NCBI GenBank assembly: GCA_021234155.1
Contig: JAJEKV010000831.1
Span: 18,986 to 82,985, forward strand
Length of the DNA: 64,000 nucleotides
Source of the DNA: Isoetes taiwanensis
Lineage: Eukaryota; Streptophyta; Lycopodiopsida; Isoetales; Isoetaceae
Reading direction: 5' to 3'
Shown here piece by piece: positions 1-11,039 of the stretch (the first letter of the stretch is position 1; each line of letters starts with the position of its first letter). The notes beneath the pieces were generated by a model that ran no database searches, was not told where the DNA came from, and worked only from the letters and a program-made list of their open reading frames with translations. Both the position numbers and the translations under genes were made by a program.

Positions 1-1039
1 TGGTGCAAATGTTACAAATGCTACATCTATGACACGGCTACAGATGAAACTCGGATGCTACAGTAATAGATGAAAAAGATGCTTGGAACCAGTCGTAGTA
101 AGGAGCTTGAAACGCCAAAGGATTTTTTATTTATATCTCTGGAGTCACAATTTCCCCAAAGGATTTCGATTTATCTCTGGAGTATGTTACTCTGTTTTTC
201 TTCACGGTCGCTTGATTTCTCGCTAACCTCAGCTCTGCGGATCAGATCACTAAATAATTGTTGTACTTGAAATGTGTCGATTGGATGCCCTCTCATGCCA
301 AGCGAGCTGCATTTGATGCAGCGAGCTCCTATAAAACACATAAAATTTCTCCAGTAGCCATTCCTATCTTTGAAACATTGGCACTCATCTCGCCTCGATT
401 GAAGACCTTTCTGCAAACGGACGCCCTCCATATCCACATCAAATGTAAATATCAATGACCCAATGTGCCTTGACCCAATTCTGGCACCTATCCCCCTTCT
501 TCGAGTCTCAAACATGCAGAAGAATTATAAACGCGTCCCTTTCTGACATTTGCGATGGTTAAAGATTTGCTTCATTTTCTTTCCTCCAAAGACAGTGCCC
601 ACTTCCGATCTAAACAACCCCTTGCCACAATGCAAGTATATCTACATGCAGCCATTGATCATATATGCGTCTCTTCCACGATCTGGCATAAGTGTTCTCC
701 GGCGTAACAGGCCGCCAGAAACACGTGTTGTTAAATGCTTCTCGCCAAAATATGTATTACGTAAAGGAAAGTTTAATACAAAATGATTTATATATGTTTT
801 GATGAAATCATTAGTAGCCAAACCAAAATGAATTCTTGTTAAAGATTTTAAAAATCGCAAGTTATAGCAGTTTTTTCAAAATTTGAAATTATATCACATG
901 TACCACATGTGCATATTCAAAAACTCTTTTCAAGTGCGTGGTTTGGTTGCATCCATCTTCCTTCAAGGATTAGAGATAAGTTCATTAATCACTACATTTA
1001 GAAGGGTGTCGTTGCATTGATGTAGTTCAAACTATAGAT
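1..1039. other. No recognised gene
   Basis: AT-rich DNA. The only substantial open frame is 171-515 on the minus strand (114 aa, rich in Arg, Cys and charged residues, with a run reading MRGHPIDTFQVQQLF). I do not recognise it, and no promoter or splice signals convincingly frame it. It could be a single decayed exon or chance. Confidence 0.3.
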
Positions 1040-1569
1040 GTTAGGAGCTTCCACATCAGTAGAGGCCCACATCAGTATTGTACACCCATTTGCTCATGAA
1101 GAAGCGCAGACTTATAGCTTCCATTCGCACGGGTGCACATCGTCTCTGCATTGAGACAGGGCGTTGGACTCAGGAAGCACGGGAGGAGAGGCTTTGTCAG
1201 TGTTGCCACCAGGGCGCCATTGAAGATGAATGCCATGCCCTCCAGATCTGCCCAGCATTTGCCCATATACGAGTGCGGTATGTTCGGTTAGTAGTGCCTG
1301 GCTAGCCGCTGCATGAGTTATTGAATACGATGTCCGTGGACGTCATACCTCTAGGAGGTTATGGATGCACGGACTCAGTTGTGTCATCCGGGAAAATACT
1401 GAATTGTCCTATACAATTGTACAGTGTACCAGCATACTTATTACTGCTAAGGATTTTTCCCTCGAAAACCCTTCGGGGCAGGGGTTTTTTAATCCTGACA
1501 ATAATACGCTTGCTGCTTTCTTTTTGTTTGGGTCCCATAAGCCAATTGGTCTCCGTGGACGATAAAAAA
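1040..1569 (+). mobile_element. 5'-truncated LINE, 3' end only
   Basis: Only the last part of a non-LTR retrotransposon is left. Positions 1099-1275 encode the C-terminal zinc-finger tail found after the reverse transcriptase in LINEs: IASIRTGAHRLCIETGRW, then a Cys-x2-Cys pair, AIEDECHAL and a final Cys. The same layout recurs near 14.0-14.15 kb and at 40.6-40.75 kb. The 3' untranslated tail (about 1441-1569) has a C-rich/G-rich stretch around CCCTTCGGGG and ends with GGTCTCCGTGGACGATAAAA before the microsatellite. Loss of the 5' end is the usual result of incomplete target-primed reverse transcription. Confidence 0.75.
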
Positions 1570-1646
1570 ATCTATTCTATTCTATTCTATTCTATTCTAT
1601 TCTATTCTATTCTATTCTATTCTATTCTATTCTATTCTATTCTATT
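1570..1646 (+). repeat. (TATTC)n microsatellite at LINE 3' end
   Basis: About 15 uninterrupted copies of the 5-mer TATTC directly abut the LINE tail. The position suggests it is the element's own 3' tail rather than an independent microsatellite. Confidence 0.9.
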
Positions 1647-2034
1647 AGAAGGGTTTAATTGTTATCATATATTTCTTGATTGTATTATTATTGGTATAAT
1701 AGTATTAGAATACGTCTAAGCTGCACACTTTACGTTTTAGCTTTTCTACTTAGGAAAAATAGCCAAGTGAAAGTCTAAAGGTATATTTAATTCTAAAGTT
1801 TTGCCAACTCTATGTACATATGCAGCCGTGCCCAATAACGTGGAATTGGAGTACCCGAAATCAATTCTGCAATGTAAAGGGTGCCATACGGCCAAACAAT
1901 CTGTGGACGTTCGGGACGATATCTGGCCTCGACGATTATCAGACATGCACACGCTGATCGACACGCCACCCCGACCGTGGCGGTACGCCAACGTGTAGCT
2001 AGGCTAGTAGCCCTAGGGGGCAACGTGCAAGGAG
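1647..2034. other. No recognised gene
   Basis: Short open frames overlap on both strands between 1746 and 2041, but none has a recognisable domain. Nothing else is evident before the LTR. Confidence 0.3.
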
Positions 2035-3570
2035 TGTGCATTTATTAATGTGCACATTAAACAATGTGCACATTCACTTAGGTGCACATTTTCCCATATG
2101 GCCACTTCATGCCAAGTGGGCCACACCCATAGGTGCAATTAATGTGCACATTCTCCAATGTACACATTAATGTGGGCACACATTTCCATGTGGGCACATT
2201 TTGCCACCTATCCATTAAAGGCAAGTGGGCCCATTCCCAATTATCCCACATGCCTAAAGGGGATAATTGGAAACCCTAGCCAACCCCCTTGTCTATTAAG
2301 GGAGGGAAACCCTAACTTGCCCAATTTTCGTTTCTAGGGTTTTAGAACTCTGTTTTGGCTGCCTCAATGCCAAAAACCGCCCTCGAACCTGAGAGAACTG
2401 TATCCTTAGTTTCTCTTGATTCGAAGCAAGCAAAGCCGGGATGGTCGAAAGCTAGGTCGGGGAGGAGTCCTCAAGGATCAGTATTTAGGCAATTAAATAG
2501 CTTAAACCCTCTTTTAGTCATCGAATCAAGAGGTTTAGCCTCTTAAATTGCCCATAGCAGCCCTCTAGATCTCTAGATAGTAGATTCTAACTAAAGAACC
2601 TAACTCTATGATGTAGATTAGATCTAGTTCTTTAGTTCTCTCGTGAAGTATATGGATGATGTATCTCTATGAACTCCTTGTATTGGGAAGGGGGTAGAGA
2701 CCTAAAGCTTTGTAGTTGATGCTCCTAGAGTAGCCTCTCTAGCCTGCTTGTAGATTCGCCTCAGGTACAAGAACCACACCGGGTTGTGGGTGAAGGGCCG
2801 ACCGGGCCGGAGAAGGAGGTTCATGTCCCGACTCTTGAACGATCCCTCCGGTGTATAAGGCCTACTGGGGGGATCATTGTGACTAGGTCTAATGGCTCAC
2901 CACCGAAAGTGCGGGTGGTGAGGCATGGATTCGACACCGCGTGAAGTGGTGTACACTTTCCAGTGGGTTGATCGACCACGGGCAAGTGGCCCTCTAGTCA
3001 CCTTGAGTCAGCATGTAGATCTCTGGAGGGAGTGATCCCTTCCCGCCCCATCGAACCGGGAGGATGAAACCGGGGAATAGCCCTTCGGCTATGCATCCCG
3101 GCTACTACTCAGTCCCATTAACACTTTTCAGCCTACTCGCAAAGTGTGCACAGGAGGGGCGGATGGAGTGGACAACCCTATGCCATGTTCATATGCCAGC
3201 CAAATCCATTGCCATGAATTCTGTCTGCAATGAACTCTGGAGACCCAAGCCGTCAGTTATCCCTTTGAGTCTGAGCCTTGGGTAGGATTTCCCATATGTA
3301 TCGTGCTGATCATTGTCTATGCAGATGTTGATGGACCACCCTTCGAGGTGGATATGTGCTTATGTTATATACTGACATGTATGTTTACACTTCCGCAGCT
3401 AGGTAGGCCCTGAGGGAGACGGGGTAAAATGACCCCTTCACTCTTCCCACTGGAACCAGTCAGGGTTGCAGTGTTATGTGGAGGGCCCTGTATCGGCATG
3501 GAGCTGGTATGGGGGATGAACTCGTTTGTATACCGTGAGTGCAACCGTATCTCGAGTAGGGGACGTCACA
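2035..3570 (+). mobile_element. 5' LTR of a long-LTR retrotransposon
   Basis: The right end is fixed by CA at 3569-3570, followed one base later by a tRNA-Met primer-binding site. The left end is inferred at TG 2035, where a run of dispersed TGTGCACATT words begins (2035-2190). Near 2290-2320 there is a TATTAAGGGAGGG segment followed by AAACCCTAA, as in LTR promoter/R regions. The implied LTR is about 1.5 kb, long for Copia and compatible with Gypsy or a large non-autonomous element. No second copy of this LTR was noticed in the window, so the 3' end is missing or outside. Confidence 0.6.
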
Positions 3571-3571
3571 G

Positions 3572-3583
3572 TGGTATCAGAGC
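3572..3583 (+). promoter_or_regulatory. Primer-binding site, tRNA-iMet type
   Basis: TGGTATCAGAGC is the classic plant retrotransposon primer-binding site, complementary to the 3' end of initiator tRNA-Met. It lies one base after the CA that ends the LTR, and defines both the LTR boundary and the element's plus orientation. Confidence 0.8.
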
Positions 3584-3776
3584 AATGTTCTTGGTGACCA
3601 AGAGCAAAGCACTGACCATGTTCCCAGTAGTACTAACTTGATAGGATCCTTAAACCTCGAAAAATGGGAAAATTTTTTTTTCTCATTTTTGTAGTTTTGC
3701 TAAGCTAGTAACAGTTAAAATGAATGAAAACAAAAAATATTAAGAATTGATGAGCCAACCTTCCAAAAGTAGGGTG

Positions 3777-3843
3777 GTCTCACACGTCGCGCCAGGGCAG
3801 ATTTTGAGATTCTCAAAATCGGGCTGGGCGCAACGTGTGAGAC
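3777..3843. repeat. 67-bp palindrome, copy 1
   Basis: A near-perfect inverted repeat: it opens with GTCTCACACGT, has the centre ATTTTGAGATTCTCAAAAT and closes with ACGTGTGAGAC. The reverse complement is almost identical to the forward strand, so the transcript could form one long hairpin. It lies about 195 bases after the primer-binding site, in the leader before the first gag-like frame. Confidence 0.85.
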
Positions 3844-3979
3844 ATTCAGCTTAAACGCTTAAAAAGTCATAAATCACAGTAAAATAACTTGATAAATCTA
3901 AATTTAAGCTAAGAATCATTAGAATTAGCATGTTACATGTTTTAAAAGTACAAAATTTAGTAGTGGGTCCCACCATAAT

Positions 3980-4042
3980 GTCTCACACGTCGGCGCCAGA
4001 TGTATTTTGAGATTCTCAAAATCCGGGCGAACGCAGTGAGAC
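3980..4042. repeat. 63-bp palindrome, copy 2
   Basis: A second, slightly decayed copy of the same hairpin, with the outer GTCTCACACGT / GTGAGAC arms and the central TTTTGAGATTCTCAAAA. It starts 203 bases after copy 1. Confidence 0.8.
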
Positions 4043-4167
4043 CTTTGCTTAATTAGGGGTTTTAGATGTTTTAAGCAACCCAAAAGGTAGTTTAAAAGTT
4101 GACCTAAAATTGACCCCTATAAACAGACCTAGACCCCTCCCATTTCCACGTTCGTCCCTTAGAAAAA

Positions 4168-5442
4168 TTGCTCGTGGCTAAAGGCGATCTTCCTACGCTT
4201 TTAGCTCCGATCGACCTAATCATGAAAAGTGATGGGCCCGCACGTAAAACAAACCGCCAAAGCCTCGGGCGGCGATTCATCCATGGGCCAAAGCCTGGCC
4301 TCTTTCGGGAGAGTCCTTCAAGAACGCCTTTTCCGGAGAAGGTTAATCTTCTTCGAAAGGAGATGAAGGATCTGGACGAAAACAACAGAGATCATAGATC
4401 ATAGATTTTACCCACGGACATCATGCATCAAATCCTAGAGGAGATCGCAGACACGTGAGGAGAGGACCAGGGAGCAACGAGAGCCCATGAGCAGCCCAAT
4501 AGTTGAAGAGCAGCCCGCATCAGACCCACCCAGTAGGAGGAACAAGGGGAGGGAAGAGCCCGGCAGCCAACGCTTTTAGCCCCCGCTAGAAGCGATATTC
4601 CGCGCGTTTCATCCGCAGTGCACGCAGGCCGCGAGCCTGGGCCGCGGAGCAAAAGGACTAAGAATCGAAGGAAGACGACCCACGTACCAGCCGGGCTAAA
4701 GAAGAGGAAGGCTAAAGCCATCAAAAGCCGGCAAAAGAAAGGTTGTGAGGATTGGAAGGAACGGGATCAACATCAACGAACCATCGTGAGAAGAGAGACC
4801 CGCTTCTACCGACGACATTCTGGACGTAAGACTACGCGGCCCGGCAAGATGATGGAGCGAAGTTCGCCAAAAGAGGACCAGAGAAGGAAGTGCCTAAGAA
4901 GTAGCACCTGAGCAGGTAGCACAGAGCAGGAGGAGGCCGGACAAGGAAGCCCCCACCGCTCCCGACGGGATAGAGTTAAAGCCCCGCCGCCACCGGGAGG
5001 TATATGTGATAGACCCCGGCCAAGGTTCATCAAGAGGATCAGTGGAGCACAACACCTACATGGAGAAGTGGGAGGCATACAATGCCTACTACCAAGAACG
5101 GTGAGAGAACGATTGAAGGCGACACCATTTAAGAGTCGACCAAGCCCCCTCCACCAAAGCCCAAGCCTCCCAGAAAGCACCAGGAAAGAAGGGTAAAAGC
5201 AAGAAGAAGTTGGAGAACAGAGCCCTCAAGGAAATCCGCACTTTCAGAGAAGTTACTTGACTTTTGATCCCCGCACCGCTTCAACGTTTGGTCCGGGCGA
5301 GGTTATGCAGAGTATAATACGTACACGGGTGACGATGAGATGTCGTTGTGCTTACAGAAGCGAAAGCCAGATGCAAAAAAAAAAAGAAAAGATTTTGAAG
5401 ATTCGACTACCAGACGACATTGAAAGAGGGTCACCCTCATGA
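4168..5442 (+). pseudogene. Gag-like remnants of the LTR element
   Basis: Broken open frames at 4168-4404, 4618-4911 and 5257-5442 encode very basic, Arg/Lys-rich, low-hydrophobicity protein with no globular domain I recognise. Position after the LTR, primer-binding site and leader argues that they are the remains of gag. No protease, reverse transcriptase, RNase H or integrase motif is visible between 3.6 and 9 kb, so the element is either non-autonomous or internally deleted. The stretch RTASTFGPGEVMQSIIRTR near 5266-5325 reads like folded protein. The gag assignment rests on context alone. Confidence 0.35.
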
Positions 5443-6212
5443 GTGGTTGCCCTTAAGGCCAAATTTGTCTCCGAGCATAATTTAGAAGGTGAGGAGAGTT
5501 GCAAGATTAGTTAGCCCCCAATGTTTTCTAGACATGAATGTTTTTATAGAAATCTAGGCAAATCATGGCCAATACTATTTTGCAAAGATTTAAGTGTCTT
5601 TATTCTCCAAGTGCAATTTAAGGTGGTGAAATTTTATTCACCAAAGATCCATATTTAATCAAGGACATAAATACATTATAAATATAGTTGCATGATGCAA
5701 TACCACAACTTAACCTTTGCAAATGAGAACGTATTTATCCCTTGTAGGTAAAACAAATCTATTAAAAGGGAGGTCTGTGAAAAAATGCTCTTTAGTGCAT
5801 GCTTAGAATATTTGAAACATAATAGCTACAAAAAATAACTCTTAAAATTATCATATGTACCTAGATGGATATGGAGAATAGATTAGGTTATGAAGAAAGC
5901 CTAGAATATTAGGCAATTCCTTAAGAAATCTTCGAGAAGGAGGATACAGGATAAGGCGAATCCATATTTATGACGCTTAGTGGATGTGGCGAATTTTCAA
6001 GTGGAGCGAGATTTAGTTGTAGAGGCAGATATGTATCTGCTGTGCACATCAAGGGGGAACGCCCTTGAACTACTTGTAAATAAGGAACAATTTTGTTAAT
6101 ATAAAGAATTTTTGTGTAATTAATGTGTCTGATCTAGCTTAATTAAGTTAAGTTAGAGAATTCTAGTCTTTTGTTTTAGTTAATTTGGAGCCTTGAGCAA
6201 AATCGAGACGAT
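5443..6212. other. AT-rich interior, no gene recognised
   Basis: No open frame of note. Around 6090-6120 the sequence TTAATATAAAGAA looks like a weak polyadenylation region, compatible with the 3' end of a transcript from the gag-like region. Not otherwise explained. Confidence 0.3.
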
Positions 6213-6277
6213 GTCTCACACGTCGCGCCGGGACATGATTTTGAGATTCTCAAAAAATTTTGCAACGCGTGTGAGAC
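6213..6277. repeat. 65-bp palindrome, copy 3
   Basis: The same palindrome family as at 3777 and 3980, with outer arms GTCTCACACGTCGCGCC / GCAACGCGTGTGAGAC and the centre TTTTGAGATTCTCAAAA. Confidence 0.85.
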
Positions 6278-6400
6278 CATGCCCAAAAGTGCCCAAAAGC
6301 TCCAAATCGACCAAATAAGGGGTCAATTCTGCCTAACTCGACGAAGTTTAGTGGAATTACAGCCTTAAATCAGATTAAGTCTAGCCCAATTGGGACCCAT

Positions 6401-6462
6401 GTCTCACACGCCGGAGGCCAGAATGAGATTCTCAAAATCGGCCGGGCACAACGTGGTGAGAC
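6401..6462. repeat. 62-bp palindrome, copy 4
   Basis: Starts 188 bases after copy 3, close to the 203-base spacing of copies 1 and 2, and follows a GGGACCCAT word like the GGGTCCCACC before copy 2. The arms are more decayed (GTCTCACACGCCGG / GTGGTGAGAC). Confidence 0.8.
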
Positions 6463-6640
6463 CTCGCATCATTTTTTTTCACCAAATGATCTCCGTTTTT
6501 CGCAATAGGTTCATTAGTGTTCTTAGCATGCCTTAAACCAAAAATTAGCCTCCAAACACCGAATTGCACCTCCTAATAGGTCGAATCGCCCAACTCAAAT
6601 TGAATTCTAGGTCATCCAAAAATTAGGGTTTTTCGCTTTT

Positions 6641-6650
6641 CTATAAATAG
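6641..6650 (+). promoter_or_regulatory. TATA box
   Basis: CTATAAATAG is a canonical plant TATA box. It lies 113 bases before the ATG at 6763, implying a start site near 6672 and a leader of about 90 nt without an upstream ATG in frame. Confidence 0.6.
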
Positions 6651-6762
6651 GCCATCACTTTTCATTGGGCACCCTGCAAGTTTGCTCTCCACTGCTTAGG
6701 CGATCTTCCAGCTCCCTGAGGCGCTTCTGCATCCGTTTGATACTCCCTTCCTTGCTAGATCA

Positions 6763-7218
6763 ATGGCCACTGCTGACTTCACGCGATGGTACAGCGCCAG
6801 TGCCCATGCTGCTGAGGCAGATGTCAATGACATCTTCCAAGTCTTCGGCAAAGAAATTGACATCCAAGCTACGCTAAATGCAACCCCAGCATATAGGCAA
6901 GTGCTAGCAGAGTTTCAAGCTAGGGTAGGACCTTCCCTAGTTCAGGTTCCCCCTTGCATAGGCTATTTTGTCCCCCGCCCATCCCTTCAAGCAGCCCTGG
7001 GGGATGTCCCCAACATCGCCAAGTACCTAACCAACAAAGCGCAAAGGCTGCCAGACTACATGGTCCTGACAGCCAACAGGACCAAGTACTTCTCCTACAC
7101 CGCGGCCTTAGCCATCTTCTTATCCCACCGTGCCGAAAACCCAATGGGGGCAACCTCTATCCCTCCGATGGAGATGAATATCTTCTCAAAGCATTTGGAA
7201 GAACCCAATTATCCTTAG
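6763..7218 (+). CDS. Unrecognised 151-aa open gene, possibly retroelement gag
   Basis: A clean 151-residue frame opens with MATADFTRWYSASAHAAEAD and has balanced composition with several helical stretches (AYRQVLAEFQARVG near residue 46, TNKAQRLPDYMVLTANRTK near 90). I do not recognise the family. The start is supported by a TATA box at the right distance and by the first ATG of the leader. The palindrome pair upstream (6213-6462) mirrors the pair upstream of the gag-like region at 4.2 kb, which suggests the same or a related retroelement. The stop at 7216-7218 may be a truncation, since the following DNA is unrelated AT-rich sequence. Confidence 0.45.
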   Translation: MATADFTRWYSASAHAAEADVNDIFQVFGKEIDIQATLNATPAYRQVLAEFQARVGPSLVQVPPCIGYFVPRPSLQAALGDVPNIAKYLTNKAQRLPDYMVLTANRTKYFSYTAALAIFLSHRAENPMGATSIPPMEMNIFSKHLEEPNYP

Positions 7219-7654
7219 TAAAGTTTTATCAAAGCTCAAATGTTATGCAAAATTGTCATTGCAGTAAAGAGTTTGAATGCAGACAGAAGAGAAACTGAAA
7301 CTTGAACTAATTTGAAAAGGCAGAGAATGCTACACTTCTTGAATAAGCTCTTTAAAATGCAACATTCCTGAAAAGAATGTCTGGCACATGTCACACAGAT
7401 TCTGATTAGGAGAACAAGACAGAATACTTGACACCTTATTTTTACAGTCTTGATGAGTCTATAGCATTGGCAAAAATGCATGAGAAAACTCGAACACCTT
7501 ATGTCAAAATGTCTGTAGGATTGGGCTTGTCAAAAGTATGAAAAGATTTGAACACCTAATGTCGAAGGCGATCATCAAGACTCGATATAATTATCTCATA
7601 GGAACCAATATGCATGAAAATTCCACAATTACTCAAGTTTCATGATTTGATTGG

Positions 7655-7711
7655 ATGGTCCTATACAATCAAGCTTCTTATCCCAATGGGCTTTTCGCGG
7701 ACGTTAAAATT
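7655..7711 (+). mobile_element. Degenerate LINE 3' tail
   Basis: GGTCCTATACAATC followed by CCCAATGGGCTTTTCGCGGACGTTAAAA resembles the shared LINE tail GGTCCCATAGGCCAATTGGTCTCCGTGGACGATAAAA seen at 1530-1569, 14480-14518 and 30187-30222. As in those copies, it runs straight into a microsatellite. The alignment was made by eye. Confidence 0.45.
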
Positions 7712-7853
7712 TCTATCTATCTATCTATCTATCCATCCATCCATCCATCCATCCATCCATCCATCCATCCATCCATCCATCCATCCATCCATCCATCCAT
7801 CCATCCATCCATCCATCCATCCATCCATCCATCCATCCATCTATCTATCTATC
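7712..7853. repeat. (TCTA)n(TCCA)n(TCTA)n microsatellite
   Basis: About 142 bp of tetranucleotide repeat with a long central TCCA block flanked by TCTA. Its translations (SIHP-type repeats) are not genes. Confidence 0.95.
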
Positions 7854-8837
7854 TTACCTGTCATTTATCAACTTTGAGATCGGAGCCAAAATGCAAATTG
7901 GATTAGCATTGGAAGCCAAAAACATTGCGGATCCAAGGCAATTAAAGTGCAAGGATTACTTGTGCAGCTATCACTGTAGCAAGAAGGGCTATGTCACTTA
8001 ATATAATGCCAGGATACACTTGGGTATTATATCTAGTTGTATGTTTCTACAACTGTATCACATAGTCATTTACTCGGCACTCCAAGCTCTTATATTTGGA
8101 AACATCATTGCAATGACAACAAATAGGGCAGACAACAACCTTCCAAACAAAAAGCCTGGAGGACACGCCATTGAGCCAAGCTAGCTACATTGGATCAGGA
8201 CTTTTCAGAGCTGCAGAGAACCTAACCATAAAGTACTTTGCTTTCAACTAACCTCTGAATTGCATCAATTGCAATCTTAGCAGCTGATGTATTAACTGAG
8301 GAGCATCCAAATGTGCAGCCATTGCAGGTAAACTTTGGAAGGCAATAAGAAATCTCTATGTTCTATCTTTCTATAGTTTCTGAGGAGTTGAGGAGTGGCC
8401 ATGGCAATTCCTTCCTCTTTTTTATTGGAAACCTTAGCTACATCATTTTCAGCATTATCATATTCACACGACCCATATGAATGAAGCATAATAAATGCTT
8501 AAGAGCGTAGATAAAAATGCTTTCTCCAACGGCAATGAATGCTCTAACAAAAAAAATGAAGCTCTTGATAGCTGAATTCTCAAAATTCTAGAATTTAGGC
8601 TTGCCTAACAGGATTGGAGTTCCCAGACCATAGTCATTCCTAGAACTCCCAAATGCCTGGGGTCTATTATATCTTTCAAAAAAATGGAAGAAACACTGTT
8701 CATCACAGATCATCCGCTTGTAATAAATTCCCCTTTGAATTGTCAAGAAAGAGAATTTCACCACAAATAAGAGCACAAATCTCATCAAATGGTAGAACCA
8801 AGAACGACAAAGGAGTTCCACACTAAGAAGAATGTCA
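7854..8837. other. No recognised gene; one coding-like stretch on the minus strand
   Basis: Most of this segment shows nothing. Minus-strand 8700-8821 can be read as GTPLSFLVLPFDEICALICG and onward, which has protein-like composition and could be one exon of a decayed host gene. I cannot name it. Confidence 0.25.
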
Positions 8838-9081
8838 TGTTAAATATTAAGTGTTTTAAAGTTTCCTATTTTGGTTATTTCATGTTTGGCAAGTAGTTAA
8901 GCGGTTGAAGTGGTTGAAGGAATTGTGGCACAAGTTACTCCATGATCTAAGCTGGACTTATGGAGATAGCTGTATTTAAACAGTGAACATTTTGCTAATG
9001 ATACTATCTTCTGATCATTCGTGTTCTTGTCTCATTGTGTTCTCATCTGCTGTGTTGAATTCTCTATTATTTCATAAGTTT
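8838..9081 (+). mobile_element. Solo LTR of the 19-kb Copia family
   Basis: About 244 bases that match the reverse complement of 19072-19316 nearly base for base, starting TGTTAAATATTAAG and running to TTTCATAAGTTT. No Copia internal sequence lies on either side, so it is a solo LTR, presumably left by recombination between two LTRs. TATTTAAA near 8972 could be its TATA box. The right boundary is defined by where similarity stops, not by a clear CA end. Confidence 0.8.
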
Positions 9082-9281
9082 ACCCTCAGGGTGCACGTGC
9101 AGCATTACCCTTGCAAGAAGGCCCTGTGCTGGAAATCACAGATTCGGACGTGGAACAAGGCTTACAGCGTCTTGCCAATGGGAAAGCCTGAGCACGCTTT
9201 TTACAGCCAGAGACCCCATAGCCTTTGGAAGTCAGTGCACAGAATAATGTTGAGCTAGGCTCCAACATTTGCCTGACATTG

Positions 9282-9400
9282 CCATAGCCTAACCAACTGC
9301 CTCTTGGCCTTGCATAGCCTGGCCACAACCCTGCCATAGCCTGCCATAGCCTGCCTCTAGCCCTGCCGGACCTGACAAGCCCCTGCCATAGCCTAAACCT
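9282..9400 (+). repeat. Imperfect CCTGCCATAGC minisatellite
   Basis: Repeated CCTGCCATAGCCTG-like units (for example CCTGCCATAGCCTGCCATAG) occupy the DNA just before ORF1. This could be the LINE 5' untranslated region or promoter, where short tandem units are common. Confidence 0.6.
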
Positions 9401-9424
9401 TGCTTGACGTGCCACACCCCAGTC

Positions 9425-10990
9425 ATGGCCACAGAAGATGGGCCAGCCTGGGAAAACCAAGGCGAGGGGCCGCCACGGAAACGGTCCCGATCAGCCATCA
9501 TGGATAGGGGAGAGTTATCCTCCATGAAGAAGGAGGCTCGGGCTAAGGCTAAGGCCCGGCCGGCAGGGATTGATTGCTCAGACCACACAGGAACTCCTGC
9601 CTCAGCAGAGAATTGGAGCCACGTCAAAGCAGGCATGGAGGCTAACAGTGCCCGCCTGGCTGGCATGGTAGTGGAGATGGAGTCCTCGGCACCCCATGTG
9701 CTCAGAAGGCAACTGCTGGTCGAGAAGAACCGCACCACATGCCTGGAGACCCGCACACAGCACCTAGAAGATGGCCTTGGCCTGGCACACTTCGAACGGC
9801 AACAGGCTAGGCAGGAGCTCGCTGGCATGCGGGCCCGCCTAGACTCTGTGTTCATCACTCTGGACACCATAACACAGGAGAGGGAGCGGGCAATGCACGA
9901 GACGATGGTCACCGTGTCTTGGCTTCAGTCAGAGGTTGAGGAAGCCACCACCATGGCACGGGGAGCGCAGGCCGCTCTTGCGCATTACCTAGACACACGA
10001 CTTCGGGTTCTTGATGCACGACGGAGCAAAGAAGCCCACCGACGGGCAGTGTCAGGCCGAGGCTCGAGCACGCCCTCGCTACTCAGAGCCTGGAGCTCCA
10101 GGGGTTGCGGGCAGCCATCCATAGACAGGGCCAGGGTCTCCCTACCGAGGTTCATAGTCACCGCAGCTGCGGCGGGCATGTGAGATGGCCAAGCAAGAAG
10201 CCACGCAAGAGCTGAGCTCCCAACTTCACAGGGCCGAGGACGCGACTCAGACCGCTACCCCGCAACCCTCCCAAAGATGCACATCCTGCCGCGCCGGTAG
10301 CGGGGACCCACGACCGCCGCTGCCCCTTTTCAAGGCCACCCCACGCCATCCCAGCCACCACCACCACCACCCGGACAGGCCCGGCCCTCGCCCACCTTTG
10401 ACCCTTGAGCCTGGGGGAACTCCAAGAGCAAGCGGGAGGCCACAATCTGGTAGTCCGAGGCATGTAGAGGAGGGGGAGAGTCTCGCCCACAACATCCGAA
10501 CACACATTCTCGATCGGTTGACATTCCCTGGGCCAGTTCACATTTCCCGAGCAGCCCGTCATGGGGCTCAGCGCCCGGGTCGTAACCGCATTGTCATATT
10601 CACGGTTGCGGATGCGAAGTGCGTGATGCCATATTGCGCCCGAGCAAGATGTTGAAGGGGGACGTCCTCTGTCGCGGACGGGACCTCACACCCGCACAAC
10701 AGGAGGCACGCAGACAGGAGCTTGTCAGGATCAGAGGCATCCGCCACCAAGGGGGTGTCGCAGGATTGGTTCGGGGCAGGATGCACATTTTCCGCCCGGG
10801 CCCGCTGGCTGCCGGAGACCTCGCGGCCCCAATCACGACTGAGCGTGGCCACGCTTTTGCTTCTCCTACCACGGTCCCCTTCTCCTGCTCCCTGCCGCCA
10901 CGCTCCCTCCACGACCCACGCCCTCTCGGCCACATCTTTGCCTCCGCTCCATCTACTTCTCACTTTCGGCCTCTGCTTCCCGTCCTCCCC
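9425..10990 (+). pseudogene. LINE ORF1 (RNA-binding chaperone-like), frameshifted
   Basis: The open part (9425-10183) starts MATEDGPAWENQGEGPPRKR and then becomes a long charged helix (LETRTQHLEDGLGLAHFERQ, then RQELAGMRARLD), typical of the trimerising coiled coil of LINE ORF1 proteins. A proline/histidine-rich linker follows at 10185-10500. After a frame change, 10584-10790 reads RIVIFTVADAK and later GRDLTPAQQEARRQELVRIR, resembling the C-terminal nucleic-acid-binding domain of ORF1p. In LINEs this protein coats the element RNA. Start at 9425 rather than 9404 is chosen because it is a true ATG. Confidence 0.5.
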
Positions 10991-11039
10991 GCTGACTTCG
11001 AGGCGGCAAGATACCCTTTGCTGTGACAAATAGGAATTA

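Noticed and set aside
1321-1719. 132-codon frame ending in an FYSIL repeat
   Set aside because: It reads through the LINE tail and the TATTC microsatellite; it has no domain.
3777-4042. Rho-independent terminators
   Set aside because: The hairpins are long and not followed by a T run, and the setting is eukaryotic.
7614-7906. Open frames of SIHP/YLSI repeats
   Set aside because: They are translations of the TCTA/TCCA microsatellite in two frames.
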